Translations under genes and position numbers: made by a program | Shown here: positions 1-6,368 of the stretch, piece after piece | Position numbering within the stretch: the first letter of the stretch is position 1 | How the letters are laid out: each line of letters starts with the position of its first letter | Notes under the pieces: generated by a model | Databases searched by the model: none | Seen by the model: only the letters and a program-made list of their open reading frames with translations | Told to the model about the DNA's origin: nothing | Source: Desulfobacteraceae bacterium | Lineage (GTDB): Bacteria; Desulfobacterota; Desulfobacteria; Desulfobacterales; UBA11574 | Length of the DNA: 8,098 bases | Direction: 5' to 3' | Assembly: GCA_029857875.1 (NCBI GenBank) | Contig: JAOUGB010000086.1 | Span: 1 to 8,098, forward strand

Positions 1-158
1 ATAGGATTTTGTTTCAGAAAACCTATCGGAAGGCAGAAATATGTCAGCAGAAAAAACCGAAAGCGGTGGCCGAAGCGATGAGTCAGGCACTGTCTAAAAT
101 TTCAGAGGCGATGATTAAAGATGTATATGATTGCCTAAAAGATCGGCATCAGGATTGA
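1..158 (+). CDS. C-terminal end of a probable ABC-transport auxiliary lipoprotein (PqiC/YmbA-like), 5' truncated
   Basis: An open frame enters from the left edge (first full codon at 3) and ends at TGA 156-158, giving about 51 residues. The part AVAEAMSQALSKISEAM followed by an amphipathic end resembles the C-terminal helix of the ABC_trans_aux (DUF330/PqiC) lipoproteins, which typically finish with an 'AMsqAL..is..i' helix. Those lipoproteins serve Mla/Pqi-type lipid transport between inner and outer membranes and usually close the operon. Supporting signs are the lack of stops, the amphipathic Ala/Lys/Glu composition and a natural stop. Against this, only a short tail is visible, so the family call is tentative and another gene end is possible. 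It converges with the GT9 gene and overlaps its 3' end by 44 bp. Confidence 0.45.
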   Translation, partial: RILFQKTYRKAEICQQKKPKAVAEAMSQALSKISEAMIKDVYDCLKDRHQD

Positions 159-1158
159 CCCTCCCAATGGGCATTGATTTTATATAAATGCTGTCTAAGC
201 GGATCAGTCCGTAAAACGCCGCTAAAACATCTTCTGGAGTTATTCTGTTAACACATTCGATTTCTTCACATCCAACCTTTCCTTTTTCAAAACAGGGGCT
301 GCATTCAAGGTCAGGTCGAACAACCTTTACAGCTCGGCCCACTGGTTTCCATGTTTTAGGATCAGAAGGTCCGAAAACGGTAACAGTAGGAAGGCCTATA
401 AATGCTGCAAGATGGCTGACTCCGGAATCGTTTCCAATAAAACCGCCGCCGGTTTTGAGCAGTCCGGTCAGTTCCGTCAACGTTTCTATTTTATGAACCT
501 TTGCGTTGAGCCTTTTGGATTGCAGCAAAATTTCGTACAAATCATATTCTGCGGGACCGAGTATAAACTCCGGTTGTTTGCCGCTTCCGTCGATTGACGA
601 AGCAACTTTGACAAAATTGGAAATGGGCCAGCATTTTTTTCGGCTTCCGGATCCGGGATGGATAATAATTTTTAACGGGTCGTATTGAGGGTTTCTCCGA
701 TCCGAATACATGGATAAAGAAAACATCATACGGGTGTCTTTATCCGATTCTTCAAGGAGCCTGCACCTGACAAGATTCGAAAAAATGTGTTGAGTGACAT
801 GGATCTTTTGACTCAAATCCGGACGGGGTGGTATACGATAAACTTCATTTTCCGAAATTGAATACAGCGTCTTCTCAAGCGAACGGGAACGGGAAAAAAG
901 AATGATTTTTCGATAAGAGAGCAGGATATTTTTTACCATCGGATCGATATGACTCGAATAGAGGGTTGCAAAAGCTGCAGCCTCTAAAGGAAACCATTTA
1001 TCTACAATATCGAACTCCTGGGCAAGTTGTCCAATGCTGCTTTGACAAATAATTGCTATGGAACCGTATATTTTTTTAAGTCTTAAAAGTGCCGGGAAGG
1101 TGGAGACAACATCACCCAGTGCCCCGTGATGGATAACAAGAATATGGTTTTTTGTCAT
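115..1158 (-). CDS. Family 9 glycosyltransferase (ADP-heptose:LPS heptosyltransferase-like)
   Basis: The 347-residue product has the GT9 (RfaF/WaaC) layout. The N-terminal Rossmann start is VIHHGALGDVVSTFPAL (residues 8-24). The inter-domain/nucleotide-binding strand carries HPGSGSRKKCWP (167-178). The donor-site signature is GNDSGVSHLAA..GLPTVTVFGPSDP (242-267). A cysteine cluster C286, C289, C297, C302 follows, as is common in heptosyltransferase II-type enzymes. Family members transfer heptose or a related sugar from an ADP-sugar to LPS core at the inner face of the inner membrane; the sugar used here cannot be told from sequence. Length is normal for the family. The ATG lies 3 bases after the stop of the universal-stress gene and has no good Shine-Dalgarno (only CGTTAATTT precedes it), so coupled translation is likely. 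The last 28 residues extend past the usual domain and overlap the convergent gene. Confidence 0.9.
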   Translation of the reverse strand: MTKNHILVIHHGALGDVVSTFPALLRLKKIYGSIAIICQSSIGQLAQEFDIVDKWFPLEAAAFATLYSSHIDPMVKNILLSYRKIILFSRSRSLEKTLYSISENEVYRIPPRPDLSQKIHVTQHIFSNLVRCRLLEESDKDTRMMFSLSMYSDRRNPQYDPLKIIIHPGSGSRKKCWPISNFVKVASSIDGSGKQPEFILGPAEYDLYEILLQSKRLNAKVHKIETLTELTGLLKTGGGFIGNDSGVSHLAAFIGLPTVTVFGPSDPKTWKPVGRAVKVVRPDLECSPCFEKGKVGCEEIECVNRITPEDVLAAFYGLIRLDSIYIKSMPIGRVNPDADLLGNHIHL

Positions 1159-1161
1159 AAA

Positions 1162-1989
1162 TTAACGAATTGTCGTATAATTGGGTCCTGCGATTAACAG
1201 GTTGTTGGTGATCGTTGCCTGTATCTTTTCCATCTTGCTTCCAACTACAATATCTTTGATGACGCCATGGCCGTATGCACCCAGAATTACGAGCGCATCA
1301 TGGGGAACCTCGTAGAGATAATCTTCAAAATTATTGTTCTCAAAAAAATCCCATTGTTTGACATAAAGGTCCATATCTTTTTCAAGATTTCTGTCCTTAA
1401 CCATCTGCTGATAGTCTTCCTTTGAAGACTTACCTGTCTGGGTGAAAACATCTATCGACATACCGGAAGCCCTGGCCACATGAAATCCCAGCCGGAGCGC
1501 TTTGACCGAATTGACCGACCCGCCGAAAAATACCGTAATGCTTTTCCAAGGTTTAAAGACAGGGCTTGTGATTAACACCGGAAATCTGGCGGACTTTACA
1601 ATCCGTCTCACCCGAGGACCGATGTATCCGAGACCGATTTTTGAAGATATGTCGCTGACGCTTCTGGGGCAGCACATATAATCAAAGTTCGTGTGTATGT
1701 CCGGCAGCGTCGAGGCCGTAAAGTGCTTTGGATCTAAGAATCGTGCATTCATCCCTGCCTGTTCTACCAGCTCGGTAGCATGTTTTAAAGCGGTTTCCGG
1801 TGATGTAAGATAGGATTTGTCAAGATCAACCTGGACCACATCGTTGTCAAAATACATTAAAAATTTTGTGGTTTTGGGAATGTATATCACCGGAAAAGCC
1901 CCGACCTTGTTGCAAAAATAGATCGATTGAAGCAACGTTTCTCTCCCAAAGGGATTATTTCTAAAAATATGAAGCAGTCGGCTTTCCAT
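1162..1989 (-). CDS. Tandem universal stress protein (UspA-like, two domains)
   Basis: The 275-residue product has two Usp-like halves. The N-terminal half starts LLHIFRNNPFGRETLLQSIYF (residues 5-25) and ends with a degenerate segment near 119-143 (GLGYIGP..RRIV..ARFPVLIT). The C-terminal half (about 150-268) ends with an intact ATP-binding signature G-x2-G-x9-G-S (G237, G240, G250, S251) inside VILGAYGHGVIKDIVVGSKM. Usp proteins are cytoplasmic, often nucleotide-binding dimers linked to stress survival; the exact role here is unknown. The start is fixed by AGGAGA five bases upstream of the ATG. A perfect hairpin lies just before the Shine-Dalgarno. The gene is the first of a two-gene unit with the GT9 gene, 3 bases away. 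Confidence 0.87.
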   Translation of the reverse strand: MESRLLHIFRNNPFGRETLLQSIYFCNKVGAFPVIYIPKTTKFLMYFDNDVVQVDLDKSYLTSPETALKHATELVEQAGMNARFLDPKHFTASTLPDIHTNFDYMCCPRSVSDISSKIGLGYIGPRVRRIVKSARFPVLITSPVFKPWKSITVFFGGSVNSVKALRLGFHVARASGMSIDVFTQTGKSSKEDYQQMVKDRNLEKDMDLYVKQWDFFENNNFEDYLYEVPHDALVILGAYGHGVIKDIVVGSKMEKIQATITNNLLIAGPNYTTIR

Positions 1990-1994
1990 TTGGT

Positions 1995-2000
1995 TCTCCT
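1995..2000 (-). promoter_or_regulatory. Ribosome binding site of the universal-stress gene
   Basis: AGGAGA on the minus strand, with a 5-base spacer to the ATG at 1987-1989, in an A-rich leader. It confirms the chosen start. No convincing -35/-10 pair is visible immediately upstream, because that stretch is repeat and pseudogene sequence. Confidence 0.8.
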
Positions 2001-2015
2001 TTTATTTTTTTTGGT

Positions 2016-2040
2016 TCTTCTCCAATTTATTTGGAGAAGA
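2016..2040 (-). repeat. Perfect 10-bp inverted repeat (hairpin or operator) ahead of the universal-stress gene
   Basis: TCTTCTCCAA at 2016-2025 and TTGGAGAAGA at 2031-2040 are exact reverse complements with a 5-base loop. On the minus strand the hairpin ends 15 bases before the Shine-Dalgarno and is followed by an A-rich run, not a T-run, so it does not look like an intrinsic terminator for that strand. On the plus strand it is followed by GGGTAC, so it is not a terminator there either. A repressor operator or a 5'-UTR stem fits better (inference). It also contains the stop codon of the decayed four-helix-bundle gene. Confidence 0.7.
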
Positions 2041-2258
2041 GGGTACAAGGATCCAAGGGGTCAAGGCTTGCCTGCCTCGGGCATGGATTCAAGGGTTTGT
2101 TTTCTAAAGACTTTATCAGCGCCTTAAACATTTTTTCGATTTCTCCGAGGTCTTTTTTTAGTGTACCCAGTTCACCTTTTTCAATTAAATCTAAATTCAC
2201 CTAATAATAATACCTGAGTTTCCAATTCGCAAACAGAACCATAAGATATGTAAAGCAT
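2027..2258 (-). pseudogene. Decayed four-helix-bundle (S23-type) protein gene, N-terminus lost and frameshifted
   Basis: Two short minus-strand frames read together as the C-terminal half of a four-helix-bundle protein (the family of the 23S rRNA-intervening-sequence protein). Frame one (2258 to about 2198) gives LYISYGSVCELETQVLLLG, matching the family's 'i..GS..ELETQl.la' helix. Frame two (about 2200 to stop 2027-2029) gives NLDLIEKGELGTLKKDL and then GEIEKMFKALIKSLENK, matching the last helix ('..E..kml.aLIksL'). The frames differ by one base-shift near 2195-2203 (equivalent to one inserted or two lost bases); frame one runs into TGA at 2181-2183. The first two helices are missing: before the fragment lie an in-frame TAA and repeat DNA. 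The tail PLNPCPRQASLDPLDPC is translated repeat sequence. Recognised from family pattern only, without a search. Confidence 0.65.
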
Positions 2259-2300
2259 CCTTTAGCATTTCACTCGACCCCTTGAATCCTTGACCCCTTG
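2054..2300. repeat. Nested inverted repeats (CCTTGA-type) bracketing the four-helix-bundle remnant
   Basis: CAAGGGGTCAAGG at 2054-2066 is the exact reverse complement of CCTTGACCCCTTG at 2288-2300. Inside it, GGATTCAAGGG at 2085-2095 is the exact reverse complement of CCCTTGAATCC at 2279-2289. The two pairs keep the same nesting order. A 10-bp direct repeat, CTTGCCTGCC, also occurs at 2067-2076 and 2297-2306. The arms are built from CCTTGA/CCCTTGA heptads, a low-complexity style, so some matches follow from shared composition. The arrangement resembles imperfect terminal inverted repeats around a cargo gene. Mobility is inferred, not shown. Confidence 0.6.
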
Positions 2301-2304
2301 CCTG

Positions 2305-2351
2305 CCCAGTTAAATTTTTCAAAGAAAAGGAGCAGGGCGAATTTAACCGGG
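2305..2351. repeat. Imperfect inverted repeat, GTTAAATT/AATTTAAC arms
   Basis: GTTAAATT at 2309-2316 and AATTTAAC at 2340-2347 are exact reverse complements. They extend outward past one mismatch by three more pairs (CCC at 2305-2307, GGG at 2349-2351), with a 23-base loop. It abuts the right arm of the CCTTGA repeats and may be part of the same element. It has no T-run and no evident gene-linked role. Confidence 0.5.
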
Positions 2352-2352
2352 G

Positions 2353-2455
2353 TACCCTTTGGGATCACACCTGCTCAATTGGAGATGACTCACTTATTCT
2401 ACGCTAACTAACTGCAATTCGGGAGATGATCCAATTTTTTATTATTTCATCCCAT
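2353..2455. other. Remaining intergenic DNA downstream of the ClC gene
   Basis: No frame, RNA gene or strong terminator is evident. Reading out of the ClC gene there is a weak imperfect pairing between GGGATGA (2447-2453) and TCATCTCCC (2421-2429) around an A/T-rich loop, too poor to call a terminator. Confidence 0.4.
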
Positions 2456-4189
2456 TTAGTGACTGGTCTGAACCATCAGCTCCTTACGATATTGATCCAG
2501 GATAGTCGCTTTGGAAATAAGACCGAGAAATCTGTTGTTGACCACCACCGGCATGGAAAACAGGCCTTTCATGTCCATTTTGCGAACAACATCCAACAAA
2601 TCATCATCCGGATGAACCACTTCTACCTTAGTATTCATGATTTGTCCTAAAAAAACGGCATCATACATCACCGGATCAAACAGGTATGGCCGAATATCAT
2701 CCAAATGGATCATTCCCAGAAAATCACCGGTCCGGTCGTCTTCCACCGGAAAATAGTTCCGGTGGGATTTTTTAATAATAGCAATAAAATCTCTCAAAAG
2801 CATACTCTGCTTGACAATAATACAATCCTTTTCAATAAGTTCCGTTACATTCAGATCTGACAAAACCCGGGCATCGGTCCCGGGTCTTAACAAATGTCCG
2901 TGTTCCACAAGATCCTTCAGATAATAGGAAGCCGGCTCGAAATAATGGCAGAGCGTGGTCGTCACCGCTGACACCATAATTAAAGGGAGAATGACTTCCC
3001 ATCCTCCGGTAATCTCGATGATGAGAAAAACTCCGGTCAACGGCGCCTGCATCATGCCACTGATCAGCCCCGCCATTCCCAGAAGTGCATAATATCCTTC
3101 GTTGACCCATGATACGGACGGCCAGAACAGTGCAAGAAGATGATGATAGGTCACTCCGACAAGGCTTCCGATAACCAGGCATGGTGCGAATATTCCGCCG
3201 GAACCTCCCCAACCCAGGGTCAAAGCAGTGGCTGCAATTTTGGCAAATGAAGCCAGTGCTACGACGGCAAGCACCTGGCCATATTCCCCTTCGATCAGAA
3301 TTTTGACCGTATGGTACCCTTCCCCCAGTACCACAGGAAGAAAAAGGCCAATGACACCCACCGCGCATCCGCCCATGGCGGCCCGAATCCATATTGGAGC
3401 TGAAACTTTGTGTGATACGGTATGCATGGATCTTAGCATGCGTGTAAGGAGAATGGATGCCGCTGCGGACAGGACGGCCAAACCGAGACAGGCAAAGATA
3501 TTTAGCAGGTCGATATTGAAAAGGTGATGTCTAAACGGGATCTGATTCCCTTGAAGAATACGACTGATTTCTGTACCGGCAACCGAAGCAATGGCAATGG
3601 GGACAATATTGACCGATTTCCACTCACCCACGATAACTTCAATGGCAAAAACCATTCCGGCAATCGGTGCATTGAAGATGGAAGATATGGCACCGGCAGC
3701 GCCGCAACCCACCAAAGTTACCCGCTGCCGATCGTTTAAGGAAAAATACTTAGCGATATTTGAACCGATGGCCGCTCCACTGATCACAACAGGTGCTTCA
3801 GGGCCCGCCGACCCTCCGCTGCCGATGGTTAGACAGCTCGATATCAGCCTGGAAAAGCTTGAGCGGAACCTCAAAAGACCACCGTAACGAGACACGCTGT
3901 AAATCACTTCCGGAACACCGTGTCCGGCGCCTTCTTTGACGACTTTTTCCAGAAACAGGGAAGAAAGGGCGGCACCGACGGCAGGAAGAACAAATACCCA
4001 CCAGTAATGACGAAAATGATGAAGCCACTCAGACATCATCACAAGGCTCCGATTGAGCACCACCGAAGCCAAACCGGAAAAATTCCCCACGATGGCGGCC
4101 ATCAATATGAGCAGAAGTCGATCATCAAATCGGAAAATTGGCCAGTTTCCAGGGTAGCGCCACGATGTTAAAATGCGCATTTTTTTCAA
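2456..4189 (-). CDS. ClC-family chloride channel/transporter with C-terminal CBS pair
   Basis: The 577-residue membrane protein has the full ClC core (about 23-430) followed by two CBS domains (about 446-500 and 513-568). The anion-path signatures are GHGVP (89-93), GPEAP (129-133) with the external gating glutamate E131, GIFAP (332-336), and Y423 at the place of ClC-ec1 Tyr445. Two positions differ from E. coli ClC-ec1: His90 stands where Ser107 is, and Val185 (AIEV) stands where the internal proton glutamate Glu203 is. Family members move chloride or related anions, as channels or 2:1 Cl-/H+ exchangers, and CBS pairs often bind adenine nucleotides to gate them. The gene follows the HTH-EIIA gene after 3 bases, so they are very likely co-transcribed. 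The start is uncertain: TTG at 4187-4189, as used, or ATG at 4178-4180. Confidence 0.93.
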   Translation of the reverse strand: MKKMRILTSWRYPGNWPIFRFDDRLLLILMAAIVGNFSGLASVVLNRSLVMMSEWLHHFRHYWWVFVLPAVGAALSSLFLEKVVKEGAGHGVPEVIYSVSRYGGLLRFRSSFSRLISSCLTIGSGGSAGPEAPVVISGAAIGSNIAKYFSLNDRQRVTLVGCGAAGAISSIFNAPIAGMVFAIEVIVGEWKSVNIVPIAIASVAGTEISRILQGNQIPFRHHLFNIDLLNIFACLGLAVLSAAASILLTRMLRSMHTVSHKVSAPIWIRAAMGGCAVGVIGLFLPVVLGEGYHTVKILIEGEYGQVLAVVALASFAKIAATALTLGWGGSGGIFAPCLVIGSLVGVTYHHLLALFWPSVSWVNEGYYALLGMAGLISGMMQAPLTGVFLIIEITGGWEVILPLIMVSAVTTTLCHYFEPASYYLKDLVEHGHLLRPGTDARVLSDLNVTELIEKDCIIVKQSMLLRDFIAIIKKSHRNYFPVEDDRTGDFLGMIHLDDIRPYLFDPVMYDAVFLGQIMNTKVEVVHPDDDLLDVVRKMDMKGLFSMPVVVNNRFLGLISKATILDQYRKELMVQTSH

Positions 4190-4192
4190 TAC

Positions 4193-4882
4193 CTAATAAC
4201 GCTCTCCTTTCATGAGTCGGTTTTCGAAGTCGACAATGTTTGAAAAAAACGCTGTTGAATCGGGGGTTGTTTTTAAAAATTCCACAAATGCGTTTTCACG
4301 GATACAAAAAGAAAGCCTTGAAAGAAGATGGAGATGGATTTTCCTTGACGAACTTAAAAGGATGAACATAACAAACACCGGTTTACCGTCAATGGCTTTG
4401 AAATCGATGGGTTTTTCAAGAAAACAGGTTGATATTAAAGAGTTTTTTATCATATCCTCCAAAGGATCGTGGGGGTGGGGGATGGCAACCCCTTTACCAA
4501 TACCTGTTGATGTCAAATGTTCCCTTTCAAGCAAGTTTGAATAAAGTGTTTTTTTGATGCTGCTGGATAAATAATGGATGTTCTCAACAGCGTTTTTCAA
4601 CACCGTTTCAACATCATCCCCTTTTACATCATATAAAAGACCACCACGTTTCATTGAAGGCAGAAGATTTTCCATTCTTGTCTGCTGTGGTGCTGTATTC
4701 ACTTTTTCAGGAAGTGAAAACGGGAGCTTATACATCGCAGCCCATTTTTCCAGAGTCGCTTCATTAAATAGATAACTATTTCCGGTTTTTTGTATGGGTA
4801 TCCTGCCCTGGCGAATCCATCGTTCCACGGTGCTTACCGGAAGACGAAGGCACTGAGCGACTTCGTTTATTGTGAGTTTCAT
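4193..4882 (-). CDS. DNA-binding (excisionase/MerR-like HTH) protein fused to a PTS EIIA-Ntr domain
   Basis: The 229-residue product has two parts. Residues 1-48 are a winged-helix 'excisionase-type' domain (MKLTINEVAQCLRLP..TVERWIRQGRIP, then a short wing and LEKWA). Residues about 88-225 are a PTS_IIA_2 (PtsN/fructose-type) domain with LLEREHLTSTGIGKGVAIPH, where H136 is the expected phospho-histidine, and HLHLLSRLS (183-191), which carries the second conserved histidine (H183). Residues 50-85 are a linker. EIIA-Ntr proteins accept phosphate from NPr (PtsO) and are known to control potassium transport and stress responses. A fused DNA-binding head suggests a phosphorylation-responsive transcription regulator (inference). 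The ATG opens the HTH directly, but no clear Shine-Dalgarno precedes it. The gene lies between MscS (70-bp gap) and ClC (3-bp gap). Confidence 0.88.
   Translation of the reverse strand: MKLTINEVAQCLRLPVSTVERWIRQGRIPIQKTGNSYLFNEATLEKWAAMYKLPFSLPEKVNTAPQQTRMENLLPSMKRGGLLYDVKGDDVETVLKNAVENIHYLSSSIKKTLYSNLLEREHLTSTGIGKGVAIPHPHDPLEDMIKNSLISTCFLEKPIDFKAIDGKPVFVMFILLSSSRKIHLHLLSRLSFCIRENAFVEFLKTTPDSTAFFSNIVDFENRLMKGERY
4202..4208 (-). promoter_or_regulatory. Probable ribosome binding site of the ClC gene, inside the upstream gene's 3' end
   Basis: AGGAGAG on the minus strand lies within the last codons of the HTH-EIIA gene. It is 12 bases from the TTG at 4187-4189 but 21 from the ATG at 4178-4180, which favours the TTG start. 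The only support for the ATG is a weak AGG 11 bases before it (4192-4194). The choice changes just three N-terminal residues. Confidence 0.5.
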
Positions 4883-4952
4883 AAGAATAAAATTTTAAAA
4901 ATACGATTTCCTTGAATTAAACTTTGTTAAATAACTTGAATATCATTCTAAA

Positions 4953-6089
4953 TCAAGAAGTTTTATCATTCGATACAGATTGCCGGGTGTCTAATTCCGA
5001 TGCCTGCTGCCGATGGGTGATGGTAATGTCGCGTTTCGGATAGGGTATCTCAACACCTTGTTTATCAAACGCTGTTTTGATTTTGTCGGTGACATTGGAA
5101 ATGGTGTCCATGCGCTTTCTGGCATCATCAATCCATACCCTGAGCTGAAGATCCACCGACGATTCTCCGAAATTTCTCACAACGACCTTCGGGGCCGGTG
5201 TTTTTGAAATCCAGTCTACGGATTTTGCTACATTTATGATTAAGTCCTTTGCTTTTTCAATATCCGCATCATATGCAATTCCAACGTTAATACGAACTCT
5301 GATCTTTGTTGAAATAATAGTGTAATTGACGATATCTCGCTTCATGATTTCATTGTTGGGAATGATGATCACAATATTATCCGTCGTCTTGATCTTGGTA
5401 GCCCGCAGGCCGATATCGATGACATCTCCCCAAGAAGCACTTCCTGCCGGAGCACTCCACACTTCGATCCGGTCACCCACTTCAAACGGCCGATCGATAA
5501 TCAAAAGCACACCGGCGATAAGGTTGGACAAGGTGTCTTTGGCGGCAAACCCGATGGCAATACCGGCCACACCGGCACCGGCAATAAAAGGCATGACATT
5601 GACACCCAGGATATCCAACGCCAGAACAACGGCAGTAGCATAAATGATCGCCCCTGAAAATTTATTGATAAGATCAAAAATGATATCATCGACTTTGGTT
5701 TTTGTTTTGTCGATGATATTTTTTTCGAAGTATCCCAGCAAGATTAACAAAAAATCTTTGGCTGGAGATGCCAGGAGTATGATCACAATTGCGTGAAAGA
5801 TTTTTTCCAAAAGCAAAACATCGAAAAGTCTGATGAGATACGTACCGGTGACAAGTATCAGACCATAGAAAAGCGCCTTGCGGACAACGCTGAAAATCTC
5901 GATATTGATTTTAAGAAAATTGTTTTTTTGGGTCTTTTTCTCAAAAGAAACCAGAATGCGTTTTAAAATTATCCAGATGATATAGGTGCCGGCAATAGCC
6001 CCCAAAGTCTTGAATACCAGATGAATGTATACCGCATTTATACCGGATATCTTGGATATTTTCTCCAGAAAAGCAAAAATATATTCCAT
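4953..6089 (-). CDS. MscS-family mechanosensitive ion channel
   Basis: The 378-residue inner-membrane protein has about five membrane helices (roughly 23-43, 68-88, 92-118, 145-163 and the pore helix 166-196). The pore helix carries the Gly/Ala-packed MscS signature GAGVAGIAIGFAAKDTLSNL (171-190), followed by the beta domain (RPFEVGDRI..., through PNNEIMKRDIVNYT) and the cytoplasmic alpha/beta vestibule ending KQGVEIPYPKRDITI. Family channels open under membrane tension to release solutes after hypo-osmotic shock. It is longer than E. coli MscS (286 aa) because of extra N-terminal helices. The beta domain has a short Trp/Ala/Gly-rich insertion (WSAPAGSASWG, 211-221) where the family usually has a tight turn. 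The start is supported by a Shine-Dalgarno at 6096-6103. No clear terminator separates it from the HTH-EIIA gene, so read-through into that gene and ClC is possible. Confidence 0.93.
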   Translation of the reverse strand: MEYIFAFLEKISKISGINAVYIHLVFKTLGAIAGTYIIWIILKRILVSFEKKTQKNNFLKINIEIFSVVRKALFYGLILVTGTYLIRLFDVLLLEKIFHAIVIILLASPAKDFLLILLGYFEKNIIDKTKTKVDDIIFDLINKFSGAIIYATAVVLALDILGVNVMPFIAGAGVAGIAIGFAAKDTLSNLIAGVLLIIDRPFEVGDRIEVWSAPAGSASWGDVIDIGLRATKIKTTDNIVIIIPNNEIMKRDIVNYTIISTKIRVRINVGIAYDADIEKAKDLIINVAKSVDWISKTPAPKVVVRNFGESSVDLQLRVWIDDARKRMDTISNVTDKIKTAFDKQGVEIPYPKRDITITHRQQASELDTRQSVSNDKTS

Positions 6090-6095
6090 AATTCC

Positions 6096-6103
6096 ATCAC
6101 CTT
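6096..6103 (-). promoter_or_regulatory. Ribosome binding site of the MscS gene
   Basis: AAGGTGAT on the minus strand, with 6 bases between it and the ATG at 6087-6089. A nearer ATG (6095-6097) overlaps the site and is out of frame, so the chosen start is secure. Confidence 0.8.
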
Positions 6104-6205
6104 AAAAAATTTACTTCGGCCCGCCGCTCCAAAGGCTTTTTAGCAATATTCGGGTGCGAAACTTGAGTGAAATACCAAATCGTTCGCCATTTTACGAATT
6201 CATCA

Positions 6206-6233
6206 AATATGACACTTTGCATTTATCCGTCAA
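6206..6233 (-). promoter_or_regulatory. Candidate sigma70-type promoter for MscS (and perhaps HTH-EIIA and ClC)
   Basis: On the minus strand TTGACG (6228-6233, 5/6 to consensus) is followed after 16 bases by CATATT (6206-6211, 4/6). Transcription would start near 6199 and leave a leader of about 110 nt before the MscS ATG. It is the best match in this gene-free stretch. It is unproven and could be chance in A/T-rich DNA. Confidence 0.45.
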
Positions 6234-6313
6234 GCCCCCTTTTTATTGAACCACTGAGCATGTCAAATGGAAGAGAAATTAACAATTGAACCTAAATTTA
6301 GTATAGGTATTCT

Positions 6314-6333
6314 TAAATACGCTAACGTATTTA
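6314..6333. repeat. Palindrome TAAATACG-N4-CGTATTTA, left copy
   Basis: Perfect 8-bp arms (6314-6321 and 6326-6333) around the loop CTAA. A close relative sits at 6532-6549; over 25 aligned bases starting at AAATACG the two agree at about 20. The pair flanks the TAAAGT element. A further small perfect palindrome, CTAAATTTAG, lies at 6292-6301. Confidence 0.65.
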
Positions 6334-6368
6334 TAACTTGATTTATTCATTTTATTCACACAAAAGTG

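Noticed and set aside
2016..2040. Intrinsic terminator at the perfect hairpin
   Set aside because: No T-run follows the stem on either strand; the T-rich stretch lies on the wrong side for plus-strand transcription.
2426..2650. 74-codon plus-strand frame over the ClC 3' end
   Set aside because: It is antisense to the second CBS domain, rich in His/Ile, with no Shine-Dalgarno or recognisable motif.
2832..3392. 186-codon minus-strand frame inside the ClC gene
   Set aside because: It lies in another frame over the conserved ClC core and has shadow-like Cys/Arg/Gly composition and no family signature.
4883..4952. Separate promoter for the HTH-EIIA gene
   Set aside because: The 70-bp gap is A/T-rich, but no -35/-10 pair with acceptable spacing stood out, so I do not call one.
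6279..6350. Minus-strand 23-codon frame beginning MNKSSYKYVSVF
   Set aside because: It runs through the left palindrome, has no Shine-Dalgarno and no recognised pattern, and is probably chance in repeat DNA.
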